This document shows positions 1-12,751 of a stretch of 64,000 bases of DNA, one piece after another. Location of the stretch: the NCBI GenBank assembly GCA_013365325.1, contig JABVXV010000186.1:1-64000 (forward strand), in the 5' to 3' direction. Origin of the DNA: Dipetalonema caudispina. Taxonomy: Eukaryota > Nematoda > Chromadorea > Rhabditida > Onchocercidae. The first letter of the stretch is position 1; each line of letters starts with the position of its first letter. The translations under genes were made by a program, and so were the position numbers. The notes under the pieces were generated by a model, which was given only the letters and a program-made list of their open reading frames with translations, searched no databases and was not told the origin of the DNA.

Positions 1-2259
1 ATTCGATATACCTATGATCCCAAACAATTTTTATTGAATAAAAGAAGGGAGGGAGAGAAAATGAAGTTTACTACGTTGTACAGGATCAGTCAATCGTCCA
101 GGAATTTCTGCTAAACTGAAATGAAGGTAGTTTTATTGAAATAAAATAACAGTTTCTTGATTTCTAAATTGAAATTTTCAAATTTTAAACTTACAAACAT
201 GAGCAATACTTGATCTTTTACAATACTTCCCATTCTTCTCTGGTAATAAAGATGATTAGGGTTCATTAATTTAAGGCTTGTACCGAATGATGAGCATTTT
301 GAGCGTTACTTTGAATGAATAGCGCTTGAACGAAAGGGCTACCTTTATTGATAATAGATGAACTTCAAAACAAACTTCAGATGGACTAGCTAGTCATATG
401 ACTATTTGATTTATTCTTGACAACTTAAATTTCACCTGAATTAAATTAATAGTATTTTACTTTTAAAAAATTTTAAAATACTATTAATTTTTGATGTAGT
501 TGTCAAATTGTTGGTTTGTTTCTATTTTGTACTAGCGATGCAGAGCGAAGGAGATAGTTAGTACCGAATGAATTTAACCGGATTACTGGTTTATCGTGTT
601 TGTCACTATTATTTTCAGGATTTCCGGAATAACATGATCACATTGAGGCTATAAACAGTTTCTGCTTCTGCAAAAGTGCTTCGATTTTACAAGTTATAGA
701 TGGGACAAAAAGATTGTTGCACTGCAAGCAAGTGGATACTTCTCAAACCGTTTAATATTGTTGATATCGTAATCCAACAAGCACTTCAAGAATTTCAAGA
801 GGACAATTACCGTTTCAATGAAGGATTTAGTTTTTTATCAAAATAAGATCAAAAAACAGAATTTGAAAGTCATCCTTCCCTTCAATTTCATATCGGTTAT
901 GAATCAAATATTGCTTAGATTGATTATAATTTCTGGTCGATCAACTGATACAAAACTTAAATATTCCAGCAATTTGATTCCCTGTAACTGTTGCAGCAAA
1001 ACTTCTAAAGTTATCCAGGAACTTTTCCAATTAATTTCTCGATTGATATAAACTTTCTGATTTCCTCTGTTTTTATTTTATCAGGAATTTTTATTTATCA
1101 AAGATACTGACCGTCAAAGATACTTTAATTTTCAATCCGGTTACTGCAAATATTCAGTCCTTCTGTACAATATAACTTCTACCGGATATACAACACTTTT
1201 ATATTACAACTGTCACACTAATTTATTTGTTGAAATACTTTTAAAACACATTTAATATAGTAATGAATTAATTCTTGAATATTTCAAATTGTTACCTTTG
1301 TAAATAAACTGCTAGCAATATCAGAGATAAACATTATTATTTCTCTCTGAAGGAGTTACAACTTTATTTATCGATCAATTGAATCTACCATCATCGAGAA
1401 TCACTAATAGTGGAGCGGCTAGATCACACATTCCTTGCGTGTAACTTTCGTTTAAATTCCGCCACACATATGTACACATTACCGTTTTCAACTTTTCTAA
1501 ATTTCCTTTCTTGACAAAATAAGCCAAATTTCAACCAACAACGTCCCCACATCTTTTTCGATACGATGGAGATTAGCACTGAATTTTGTCATCAGATCTT
1601 CCTGAACAACAAAATAGGTAATACAATAGGAAATGAGGAGATATCTAGGGAGATGAGAAATAAGATAATATATGGGAGTGGAGAAAGATAGAGGAATAGA
1701 TGAGATTTCTGAAATATGATATGATAAGAGGATTAGGAATATTCGTCAATGGTTATTTGAATAGTAATGATAGTGACAAAGAGCACTGGAAATTTTTTAA
1801 TATTATCAAAGAGAGTGCAGAGATTGATGCAATGAGATAGTACATTGAAGAGGTTAAAAAAAAACAGCACAAGAACAGTGATTATATAACGTGTCAATGA
1901 TAGAGAGAAGAAGAGTATGATGCGAAAAAGACAACCAAACCTATGGGATGTCATTTCCGGATTTCACCGGATAATAGGTTTGTTTTAGGATTGCCAACAG
2001 TTTTTATGAAATAAGGGAAGGTTTTCCAGTTAACACGTTGAAGCACAGCATACGTACGTTATTTGCGGTTGTTGGAACGCTAGGAAATTACCGACGTGCA
2101 GCATTTCCATGAATTAAACTAAATGCTAGTCGATGAGTAGTCAAAGTTTAAATTGCTTAAAATTCATGAAATAAGGAAAAGGAGGAGAATGATGAAAGAC
2201 TTGTTTTACATTTATTCAAGTTTGTATTGGTAACTTCCTAGGAAATTCTAATTCAATAT
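1..2259. other. Upstream intergenic stretch, no supported gene
   Basis: AT-rich sequence without a convincing exon. Short open frames near 540-800 look protein-like in two frames, but each is closed by a stop before any usable acceptor, and nothing is recognisable. The last 250 bases (about 2010-2260) are somewhat GC-richer and would hold the promoter or outron of the ribosomal protein gene that follows. Confidence 0.5.
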
Positions 2260-2261
2260 AA

Positions 2262-2268
2262 ATTGCAG
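2262..2268 (+). promoter_or_regulatory. Probable spliced-leader acceptor of mrps-7
   Basis: The sequence ATTGCAG ends one base before the ATG at 2270. There is no upstream coding exon in frame, so this acceptor is best read as the trans-splice site that adds a spliced leader. Inferred from position only. Confidence 0.6.
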
Positions 2269-2269
2269 C

Positions 2270-4533
2270 ATGGAATTGTTGGTAAAATTATTGGAAAATG
2301 GGCTTTATCTACGCGTACATAGTATTACATCTAGACGGATGTTTTCCGGATCTGCCGTAGTATGTTCCAGATATGATCCGAAAGTGTTTCGTGAACCAAT
2401 AGTAGACCTGGAACAGGTTGTATTCATTATATGTGATATTGATAACTATATTGTTTATTAGTAATTCCTTCGTATTATCAAAGTTTAACAATTATTTGCG
2501 TAGTGTAAAATACAGATGATATAGTTTTATACGGCTACCAGTGTGTTTCGTTTATGGTGGTTCATGTCGATAGTCAGTCTGCTTTGCTGAATACTATATC
2601 TGTCGCTAGGAGAGTTAAGTATTACGACATATTGTAAAGGCCGTAATGAAATGCTAACTAAAGCTTAGCATATCATCCCTTATCAAACGGAAAATAAAGG
2701 TCTCGTAGTGTAGTAGTTTTTTTAAAAACGAGTTGTTATTACATGCTGCTAGATAAAAAAAAAAGAGGGACATAACTGAATTTGTTTATTCATTTCAAAT
2801 TTATCAGAATAGGTTGCTTAACTTTTATTATTTCTTGCACTTTGTTTTTCTTTCCTTTTGGCAGCAGTCTGTTTGGTGGGTTATCTTGGATATGTCATTT
2901 TGGTATGAAATGATCCAATTACTACAACATATAAAGAGGCGAAACTACCTTAGAACCTTAAGCTTAGACCATTCTTCATCAAACTGTTTGGAGCAGCGAA
3001 TTGAAAGGTTTTGACATTTATTTTCATTTGCAGCTTAATCAACCGCTGGACCCAGAAGATGACCGCCGATACTGCTATATAAAAGCAATGAGCAGTGCCC
3101 AGACGCCGGTGTTTTATCGAAATGCCGTCATAGATAGATTAATTAATGTGTGTATGCTGTGTGGAATGAAAGGTTAGCCGAAATATTTTATTAATCTGAT
3201 GGAATTTTTTAATGTTAGTCTGAAATTTCCCATTATACCCTTCCTCGTTTCATATCGAAATCAGAACTTTCTCGAAACTCATCGTTTAAATTTTGGTTAA
3301 TTTTTTTAAGTCATTGCTGTTTGGCTCTTTGGCAGAACACACTCTGTCTTGGACAGTAATATCTTGATCGATGCCAACATGAGGTCTCTTCTATTGTTTT
3401 TGTAGTGTGGGGTAACTATATCAAGCTTGCGAGGTTCAGTAATTTCCGAAATCATGACAGTTTTCTATGAAAGTTTTTGCGAAACAAATCGCTGTTTCTA
3501 ACAGATTTTATTCTGTAGTTTGTTAGACAGCTTATGATTTACAATGTTTATTCTTAGTGCACCTATACGGCCTTATTTTAAGAATGATCAAAAAAGCTTA
3601 CGATAGCATGCTTAAACATTGAGGCTTCTCATCATCTCTCCTTAAAAGACCATGTTACCATCCTGAGAGTTATTAGATATTTATTTAAATTGAAAAATTT
3701 TTAAATGGGACCAAAATGAATGCATTCTATGCTTTCTTATTACGTTACAGAAAAAATGCAGAACATTGTTTTGGAAGCACTAGAAATAATGAAGAGACGT
3801 CAGTATAATTTATGGCGAAATGCTAGTGATGAACAGAAAGGGAAAATAGAGCTTGATCCGGTAGCAATTACTGAAAAAGCTATCAAAAACTGCTGTCCTA
3901 TAATGATTCTACGTCCGTTTATTCGTGGTAAGTCCTTTTTCTGTTTATTTCCTATTCAAAAATTTCTTTACAGGAATCGATTGCAAATGATATGTAAAAT
4001 GCATGAGGAAAATGTTTGCCTTCATCAATCACCAAAATTTCTTCATTATCCTTTACAAGATAATTGCTACTTACTTTAGTTAGCATACATCCTGTTAAAG
4101 TGATTTATACACTTATCGGGTTTTTATTTATTTGATTTCAACTTAATGTGCTGTTAAATTGCGTTGCGTCAACATTGTTCATGAGTTGTTGTGCAGTTTT
4201 TTTATCGGATGGTTTTTATACGGTTTTTCTGGTTGTCAGGAATTTATTTCCCTAGAAACAAATTTTGCTTATGAAAATTTTCTTTTTGCAGGTGGACAAA
4301 CTTATATGGTACCATGTCCTATATCGGAACACCATGCTGAATTCCGAGCAATGAAAACGATGCGCGATATCTGCCGACAAAAGACTTTTCACGGTGCTAC
4401 TCATTTTCAACACATACTAGCTGATGAATTGCTTGCTGCATACAAAAATGAAGGCCTGACAGTGCAAGCAAAGCAGGAATTGCATAAACAATGTGAAGCA
4501 AATCGAGCTTATGTTCATTATAGGAGAAACTAA
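2270..4533 (+). CDS. mrps-7: Mitochondrial small-subunit ribosomal protein S7 (uS7m)
   Basis: Structural protein of the mitochondrial ribosome small subunit, where uS7 binds the 3' major domain of the 12S rRNA in the head. Four exons join in phase: 2270-2416, 3034-3172, 3751-3927, 4292-4533, giving 234 aa. The first 30 residues are basic and hydroxylated (SITSRRMFSGS), a plausible mitochondrial presequence. The S7 core follows: residues 85-120 (RLINVCMLCGMK, KMQNIVLEALEIMKRRQ) match the helix pair of bacterial and mitochondrial S7, and the C-terminus (HKQCEANRAYVHYRRN) matches the metazoan ending HKMAEANRALAHYRWW. Start: ATG at 2270 lies one base after a perfect TTGCAG acceptor, as in trans-spliced nematode genes. 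The vti-1 gene begins 944 bp downstream on the same strand, too far for a typical tight operon. Identification is from remembered family sequences; the family is secure. Confidence 0.93.
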
Positions 4534-5477
4534 AATGCGTGCGATTTTCGATTTGTTGATAGTCAATATATTGTTTAATATGTTAGATATTGTCTAATAC
4601 TTTTGTTGAAGAGTGATGTAAGCATGATGTTAGTTTGTAATTAGCGAGTAGGTTTATACGATACCGTATTGATGTCGAACTCCTGAATTTTTTATCATCT
4701 GTAAATTTCCCGATGTATATACATAACCGGTTTTAATGTATTGGCGCGTCATGAAATTGCTCTGATGCGTACTTTTTGCAGATCTTTAGGTTTTTCTATT
4801 GTCAGATGGTGAATTTTAGGTGTTTTAAAAATATTTCTTGCGTATTTCATAAAATAATTCAATATGATATCATGAACACACATTTTTGTGTGTAAATTTT
4901 ACACGTTTATGCAATGACTTTTTTCTTACAAACAAAATAAATAAATAATTGCACATTGTTCTGAGTACGTTGTTTGGTTTTTCGAACCTGTTTCACATTT
5001 TTTTCATGAATTTAAAATTATCATCAATACAACATTGTTTTGTGGTGTGGTGTTGTAGCGGATAGTATCTGCATTGAGCTAAAGCAGCGCCTAGTGTGTT
5101 ATTTTTTGAAAATCATTCCTCTTTTGCAAATCAACCACAAATTAAGGTATTTTAGGCAATTTTTTGGGATCCATAAGATAACATAAAGCTTGTTACTCTT
5201 AAACAGTTTATCTAAATCCCTTCAATTTGATTTGTTCATCCACTGGTTTCTCCTTTTCATTCTGATTTTTATGAATTGGGTTATCGAAAGCTTACTAAAT
5301 ATTTGTTCTTAAAGTTAAATAGGTGGTAGATTAAATCATACAAGAGGACAAGCGGAGAATGCGCCTTAGTTATGTATGAGAAAATCCTGATGTTATGTCA
5401 TTACTCTTCTGTTTGTCATTAAATTTCCCAGTCTTTCAGGATATTATGGTGTTATCCAAGAACTAATTTACTAAATC
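4534..5477. other. 3' UTR of mrps-7 and intergenic spacer
   Basis: No exon seen. A polyadenylation signal AATAAA at 4936-4941 lies about 400 bp after the mrps-7 stop and probably ends that transcript. The remaining ~540 bp precede vti-1. Confidence 0.5.
4936..4941 (+). terminator. Polyadenylation signal candidate (mrps-7)
   Basis: AATAAA, followed by two further overlapping ATAAATAA steps, in the 3' flank of mrps-7. It is the first canonical hexamer I noticed after the stop, but the hexamer is frequent by chance in DNA this AT-rich. Confidence 0.4.
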
Positions 5478-7356
5478 ATGGCAGCCAATACGTTGTTGTT
5501 AAGTGATTTTGAGCATCAATATTCAGTGCAAACTGCTGAAATTACAGCACACATCGGACGTTTGAGAGATTTGGACAAAAATGGGCGAGTTGAAGGGATT
5601 CATCAGATTCAACGTTTATTGGTTGATGTTGAAAATCTTCTAGAGCAGATGGAATTAACCGTTAGGGAACTAAAACCATCAAGGTACGATTTTTTATTTT
5701 TTGGAAATAGCTGCAGCTTTATTTTCTTTGTAAATCATGGGCTTATGCAAAGTCAAAATACTTTAGTGAGGAAATGCTTAAATGGGATAAAAGTCTGTAA
5801 TTTCAGAATACTTTTATAAATCATTATTTAATTAAAGAAAGCTTACGGTTTCTTCGGCATGCTGATCTTGGAAAGTCACCCAAATATACGTTCGATTTGC
5901 AGTGCTGAACGGTCGAAATATGAGCTAAGAGTTCGCAGCTATCGAAACGACAAAAAACAGTTAGATGCCGAATTGGATAAAGCAGTTCAGCGCTTGAAAG
6001 ATAACGCTAGTCGGGATGAGCTGATGGCATATGATAATCAAATTTCTTTGAATCAGGTTGGTCTTGTATTTTACCATATCCTACATTCTTCCCCGTTATA
6101 TATCATTTCTATCAGTCCTTCTCGTTTTATAACGACAGAATCTTCAATTTCCTTTACGGTCCTTCTATTTTCATCTGCGTTATTCCTTTAATAATTAGGT
6201 TGGAGGGCAATTTTCAAGCTGAATGGCACTTTAATTTCCTGGATTCGTGCAATTATAAGTCTAAGTTGACATATATGTTGTTTCTTCAAAGTACATGAAC
6301 TGAAAAATTATTTTAAGGTTGTCATTTTGTTAACAGGATAATACAGTTATGTGAATACGGTGTTTCCTAACGAAATGTATAGGACTATACTTTCCAGATT
6401 TTAAATAAATCATAGTTTAATAAGCAGCTTGTCAATAGTAAGGCCTTGTTCTGTCGTTCTTTAATTTCCCAGTGAAACGCATAAATGATTTCATTTTTGG
6501 CTAACGGATTATGATTTCATGTTAAGCTCTAATATTCAGTCCTTTTTTGTAGCATGACCAACTGATTGAAAATACGGAAAGGTTGGAGAGAACTTCCAGA
6601 AGACTTCAAGACACTTATAGAATGGTGATTGAAACGGATCAGGTTCTTTTATGCTTGAATTTCCTAGTAATCATTAGATCGATACATTTCTTTCTTTTCT
6701 TCTAAAATTCATCGCTTTTAGTGAACAGATATTACCGCTGTGACTCTAGCTCTTGTTTGATATTGAAAAATACATTCTTTTCTTCAAAAAAAAGAAAAGA
6801 GGAAGGCAGATAAAAGGAAGTAAAAAATAATCTTGTTTTGAATATTTGTTATTCCTTCATTAAATGTAGGGCTAAACGTAGTGAGGCCTGATGAAAATAA
6901 AAAAACAGAAACTATGATAAGCGTATAAGCAGCAGTATCTCTCACAGTTCGGCAAAATTCTGTACGCAAGTTATTTGTGGTTGTAGTTGCTATGGTATTA
7001 ACAAACGGGAACAACGGAGTGTGATCTCTTTAATTATAATTCATAGTGAAGTTTTTTTAGATTGGAACAGAAGTGTTAAACGACCTAAGTTCTCAACGCG
7101 AAACAATAATGCGGGCACGTGAACGTATGCGGCAAGCAGACAGAGATTTAAATAGAAGCCATAAAATGTTATCATTGATGATACGCAGGTATTCATCGTT
7201 AGAATTTCATTTTCTCATTTATTTCAAATGATTTATGAACTAGAGATTTTTAAATTTTGTTCATTTTTCAGAATAATTCAGAATCGTTTGCTGCTGCTCA
7301 TTGTCGCTGTGCTACTTTTGTTTTCACTGTTATTCATCGTTTATAAATCGTTGTGA
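5478..7356 (+). CDS. vti-1: Vti1-type Qb-SNARE (vesicle transport through interaction with t-SNAREs)
   Basis: Qb-SNARE of Golgi, endosome and lysosome traffic; it supplies one helix of the four-helix SNARE bundle. Five exons close in phase: 5478-5683, 5903-6056, 6553-6642, 7061-7188, 7272-7356, giving 220 aa (family usual 215-235). Residues 1-95 form the helical N-terminal Habc-like domain. The SNARE motif spans about 125-190; the segment VLNDLSSQRETIMRARERM carries the Q of the ionic layer (about Q162), close to the Vti1 pattern NLRRQRETIQRSRDRL. A single C-terminal anchor (about 197-216, RLLLLIVAVLLLFSLLFIVY) is followed by only a few residues, the tail-anchored topology of SNAREs. Vti1a versus Vti1b class was not separated; the sequence looks closer to the Vti1a/yeast type. 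Confidence 0.92.
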
Positions 7357-10300
7357 TGGTACTGGATACAGCGCGTACCGGATTAGCAGCAATTATTTTC
7401 ACCTTTTATTTAGTCCGGGATTTGAAACAATTTGATGATTACAGTGAATTTTTGGTTTAGTTCATCTCGAGAAGTAAAAACCTCCAGAATGTTGGAGTTC
7501 TTCAACATCTTCTCATGTTGGCCGCTCTTTCTGATCTAAAGTAATCTAAAGTGTACAGGACATTAAATTATGGTTGTTTATATACACTTTATCATTCATA
7601 ATTTTTTCTGCAAAGCAGGTAGTATAGTAATATTTGCTCATCTGATAAAAAAGCTAGCAGATTTGCATCGGTGGGATTTCAAATTTTCAAATTTCATTAA
7701 AATGATATATGTTCTGTTGATCTCTTTTTGTGACTTATATAGTAGTCATTCCAGTCGTTCTTCGATTGTTCCAAAACTTCTCTTGTACAGGACAAGAAAA
7801 ATTTATTTTGCTTGCGGCTTTCACAAGAGCCACAACCCAACTTAGTTTACACTGTCATATTCAGTCTTATTTGGTGCTGTGATTGTACTAGGATAAGAAT
7901 TTCGAAGCAAGACAAAAATATTATTTTGTAATTTAATTCAACTATTACGAATTCTCTTGGAAATTCGTCGATGTTTTTTATTGTTCTGGAAAGAAAGACT
8001 TTCTTTAATGTCTCATTACAGAACAGAATGTAATTCTCTATATTAATTTCATTCATGGTATTCAAAAAATGATTTCTATCATGTTCAATGTTAATGGATA
8101 TTTTTTAACTTCTCCTATTCTGAATTGGTAAAGCAGTAGGATTCGTATCTTTATGTATTGTTCAAATATTCATGCACTCATTTGGACTCAGTTCAATAAA
8201 AGCTATATATAGTTCACTTAAAATTTCATTTTTGGGAGAGTATTAGAAGTTGAGAACAGTTTAGATATAATGGAAGTTATTTGCATGGAATTAAATGAGA
8301 CATGCAGATGGGGTTAATTGTTAATACGGTGGTGAGGGGAATGATATTATAAATGATCTGGAATTTTTCAAATGCTCTTTCTTTACACAAATCGGAAATC
8401 ATTCATCTTGGTGCTACGTTCGTGAAATTTTTTTTTTTTTTTATTGCAGTATCTCTTTTATTCTCGCAAAATTCAAACTTATCTGGTGAAAAGATGAGAT
8501 CCAAACCGGAAATATAAATAAAATTAGGCCCAGTGAAGTAACCAGATAATTTTCGTTACTTTTCAGCATCCCTTAAATCGAGTTTTTTTTTTTCTTTTCA
8601 TATCTTCCTCGAAATTACAAACTTCTCAGAATTTCCTGGGCTATCCTATGTTTTGCGATACCTCTCCTGAGCGGTTTTATTCTCTTCGTCATTATGAATT
8701 TAAAAATTTGATAGAATATTCGTTAAGGAAATTGAATCAGTTCTCCAACAAATATGTTATCCATCTTCTTCTCTACTGATTGACTGATCCATTCAGAGTC
8801 ACAACCTGCGAAATGTCTTTGTTATATCTACGATAAGATATGACCAAATTCTAGGGCTGGTCCTCGCAGGTGTTCCCAACATATCAGCGGATAGCGTGGA
8901 GTTGAGTGCTGAATTAAAAAAAGAGAATGGTTATTATATCCTCCCGAACCAAAAAAAAAAAAAAAAAAACATAAAGTGACGAGAAAACTCTCCAAAAAAA
9001 GTGAAAAATCATGAAATGTCGGAAAAAATTAAAAAATGTAACTATAAATATCTCGGGTATAAAAGGATAAAAAATTGGTGCAATACTAGCAAATTCGACC
9101 GCCGATCTTTTGATATTCGAAAAAAAAAAATTAATACATTTCATTTGCTTTTTTCTTATCGACGTGAGATATTACTACGCAGAGTATTAGCTATCTATTA
9201 GAAATGTTAAAGAAATAGTTCAGACAAGTCTATTTGCCCTTCCTTCCTTTTTTTTTTTCAACTAACAGAATATATTGACTTCTTAAGTGTAAAACGAATT
9301 AAAGCAGTAAAGAACATAACTGCAACTGTAAATTTATTTGGAAAAATCGACCTGGTAAATTTAGAAAGAATTATCATTTGTTAGCTTCTAGAATCACTAA
9401 GCAAGCATTCAACCCATTTAGCCAGAATCATTAACAATCAATGTCGATTAAACGAAATGAATCATTGTTTTTCTTCTCAGATTAATTATAAAGTAATTAT
9501 GAAGTTTATTATATTATGTAGTCACTGTAACCATCAACTGTATCCCAAAATTATGCAAAAATCTTCGTGAAATCAATTGGATAGTTTAAGGAATTAACAA
9601 ATTTGTTGGCATAAAATGTAGCAAAAGGTTGATTATTTCTGGGAACTTTTTCTTTTGATTCTAATTTGATAACAAAATATTGGTGTAATTCCATTGGATT
9701 GCAAAATTAATGATTACTTTTTAGATTCAATCTTTCAAATAAATAATTCTAACTGAGCTGTTGAAAAGAATATATGTAGAGGTCGAAAAAATCTTGCATG
9801 CTTATTGCATAATATAGACTTTCATTTTCAGGATGGTAGAAAAAAAAAATTCAAATCTGCAGCCATAGAAATGGATCATATATCTCGTAAATAGTTTGAA
9901 TGCAGCAGAATCACTTTATAAAAATTCAAAAAATTATGCTGTCGGACAAAACTTCTGAACGAGACTTTGTTTTTTTTTTCCATTAGTTAAATTAAATATT
10001 ATATTTAAAGTGATTTAATTGCACTTTGCGGATAGACAACTTCAACGCAAAAAAAAAAAAAAAAATGGGTTTGTTAATGGTATTAAATCAATTCAAACGA
10101 AACAATTTACATCGTAAATTTAATTTTTAACCCTTTCAATAAGATAAATTCTATTTATTTCAGACAAAATTTATTAAAATTTTTCGAGTTTTACTCTTTA
10201 AAACTTCAATGCTTTCTTCACACTTTTTCCTTACATCAACATTTAAAATGCTTTTCCATTAAAATAATTTTTTTTTATTTACCAGTAAGAAATATTCTTG

Positions 10301-10404
10301 TAATAATATATAATATATTAAAGAATTGTTTCCTTCTCATCTGGCATTTTAGTAATCCAATCAATGCTATCAGATGATCAATACCAAAGTAATATATTAA
10401 TGGA

Positions 10405-10450
10405 CCATATAACCCACGGCTAGGGAGGTTGGTCCGGCGAAACGTTGCAC
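10405..10450. other. Short GC-rich island of unknown nature
   Basis: A ~45-bp segment with several G/C-rich blocks (CCCACGGCTAGGGAGG, GGTCCGGCGAAACG) inside very AT-rich DNA. The string GGTTGGTCCGGCGA recalls the 5' stem of Y/stem-bulge RNAs, but I cannot find the complementary 3' strand or a nearby T-run terminator. Could be an RNA-gene relic or an old exon fragment; neither is supported. Confidence 0.2.
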
Positions 10451-12704
10451 TACACTGATTGCAAAAAAAAAAAACGAGAAATAATGGAAAAGCAAAAAAA
10501 AAAGCCCGCTAAAAAGGATGAAGAAATAATTACTAACAAAGGCATGGGCACAAGCTAACACCATCTAATGTTTGATCAGTTTACAGAAAAAGAGAGAAAA
10601 AAAAAAAAGTCTCATCAAATCGATGGGATAAAAAAGAAAAAACACATAGAAAAATCAGTATGGTACACGTCAATACATATGACCACCTCCGATTTTCCTC
10701 CTTCTTTTTTTTTTTTGTTTTAATCAAATTTAAAAATGAGTTAACAAAAATAGTTGAGATGCAACAAGTAATTCATAATCTAACCATTAGCCAAGAACGA
10801 TTAAAAATGATACTTCATTAATTATCATTCGTCGTAATATATGCACGGAAATTGATTATTTGCATGTTTTGTTCGTTCTTCTGTTAAATTAAAAAAAAAA
10901 AAAAAAAGAGAAAAAGAAAGGAAAGAAATTAATTAATCATTTAATTTTGTGTATCAGAAAAACGATGGAATTGTACTTATGCATCCGATAACCAGCGATT
11001 TGTAATATATTATTCAAACTAGGACTTTACGACAAATTATCTCATTATCCAATTTTTTGGCTAATTGAATATTAGAAAGTGCATTGAGCATAAGCGCTAT
11101 TATCATTACTTCCACACTACTAAATTAAAAAATCTTAATGCTGTATTGTGTTGTTAATGACAAAAAAATATAAGTGAGAATTTCGAGAAATATTTTTGAA
11201 AATTGAAAAAAATTCATTTAAATTTAAAAAATTTTAAAGTCCGCACTCATTCTAAGTCTTTCTAGCCTTTCGATAAATACTATTTCTAACAATAACCATA
11301 ACTTTTTATGATAATGATCATTTCGATATGGGACAATAAAACGAAATGAAAATTTACATGTGAATTTTTTTTAATCTAAATTATTTGCAAGTTTTTTAAT
11401 ATAATTTTTGGGATGTTTTTATCTTTACAATGCAATACAATTATGGCATAAAAAAATTAACAATCTTCTAAAGATGACTTAAGGTAATATGCTTCTAAAA
11501 GGATTTAATCAAAACATATATTCTTGCATTTGTACAATTTTGAAAATTAAGTATTTCAAAGATGAAGATTGTAAATTGCAGTAATTTTGACAGCAATTTA
11601 AATATTACGGATCAAATATTCTGTCAAATCCTATGAAAAAATTACAGAATTTTGAATCGAAATATGTCAAATATGGCAACTTTGAGGACTGCTTAAAGAA
11701 ACAAATTTATTAGTTAAAAGACAATTCAATCGTATAAAAATTATGACAGAATCAAGCAGCATCCATCAATAAACCTGTTGATAGTTTCGTTTCGACGAAA
11801 AGCATTTTGTAATAGAGGGAAGTCGAAAAAGGAAGTCGTATTTGTCACTTTCAAAATTACAATTCATTTTGCCCAGAGCAGTAGTATTCAGATTCGGTTT
11901 CCATTTTCATCTCCTATCTTGAATCGATACATTCCATCTTGATTTTAATTTAACCTGACCTTTTTGTAGCAATTTTTGAAACTCTAATATTATGTATACA
12001 AAAAGAATCAGTGTGTATATTCATTCATTAGTAAGAATCCTTAATTATTTTGTAGAAGAATTTTCCTCCATAATCTTATTTATTTCATTTTTCCTTGAAT
12101 AATTTAAAATGGAAATATTTGTTTTCTTTTTTTCCTTTTTATTTCCTGGAAGTATATAATCAGATTTTTGTGGTCTCAATTAAATAATTGAAAAACAAAT
12201 TTCAATAGAAATAGTTAATAATGACAGGTATGACAACCATAGCAGTGCAATCGCTTATATTATAAAAAGCGTAGTTTCTTTCACTCGTATTAAATGTTTA
12301 CATAAAGCTAAAATCAAAGAAAAAGTATTGTCATATTTAGGATATTCGAAAGGATCAAATTTAATTTTCTCAATTCATTCATTTGTTTATTTAATTAAGA
12401 TATGAAAATGCCAAGCAGTTTATCAGAGAAAGAATTAGTAATTACAACTGATCCACTCAACAAATAAAAGTTGATTCCTATCAGATTGTTCTGTATCCAT
12501 TAGAAGATAATCCAAATAATATAGATAGGTATGCATTATATTTCATCTGGAACTTTCATAATTCTTATATTCTTCATAAATGTGACTAGCAAAAAATTGA
12601 ATTTTTTTTAAAAAAAAGTAACATTCATATCAACAGTTGTTAGGTTGGTTTAACAATGAATAGCAAATATACATTATGCCACAGGTTGTTTGTAATATAC
12701 GCCA

Positions 12705-12710
12705 TTTATT
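12705..12710 (-). terminator. Polyadenylation signal of the PP1 subunit gene
   Basis: AATAAA read on the minus strand, about 42 bases after the stop codon at 12752-12754. Position fits a short nematode 3' UTR. Confidence 0.5.
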
Positions 12711-12751
12711 CATCATTTCTAAAATTTGAATTAAAACTTGAGAATAGCGAA

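Larger units (their letters stand above)
7357..12751. other. Intergenic region between vti-1 and the PP1 subunit gene
   Basis: About 5.4 kb of AT-rich DNA between a plus-strand and a minus-strand gene (tail to tail). It holds many A or T runs of 10-19 bases (for example 8431-8442, 8950-8968, 10050-10065, 10890-10907) and no recognisable exon. Open frames here are short and low-complexity. One GC-richer island at about 10407-10450 stands out and is listed separately. Confidence 0.5.
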
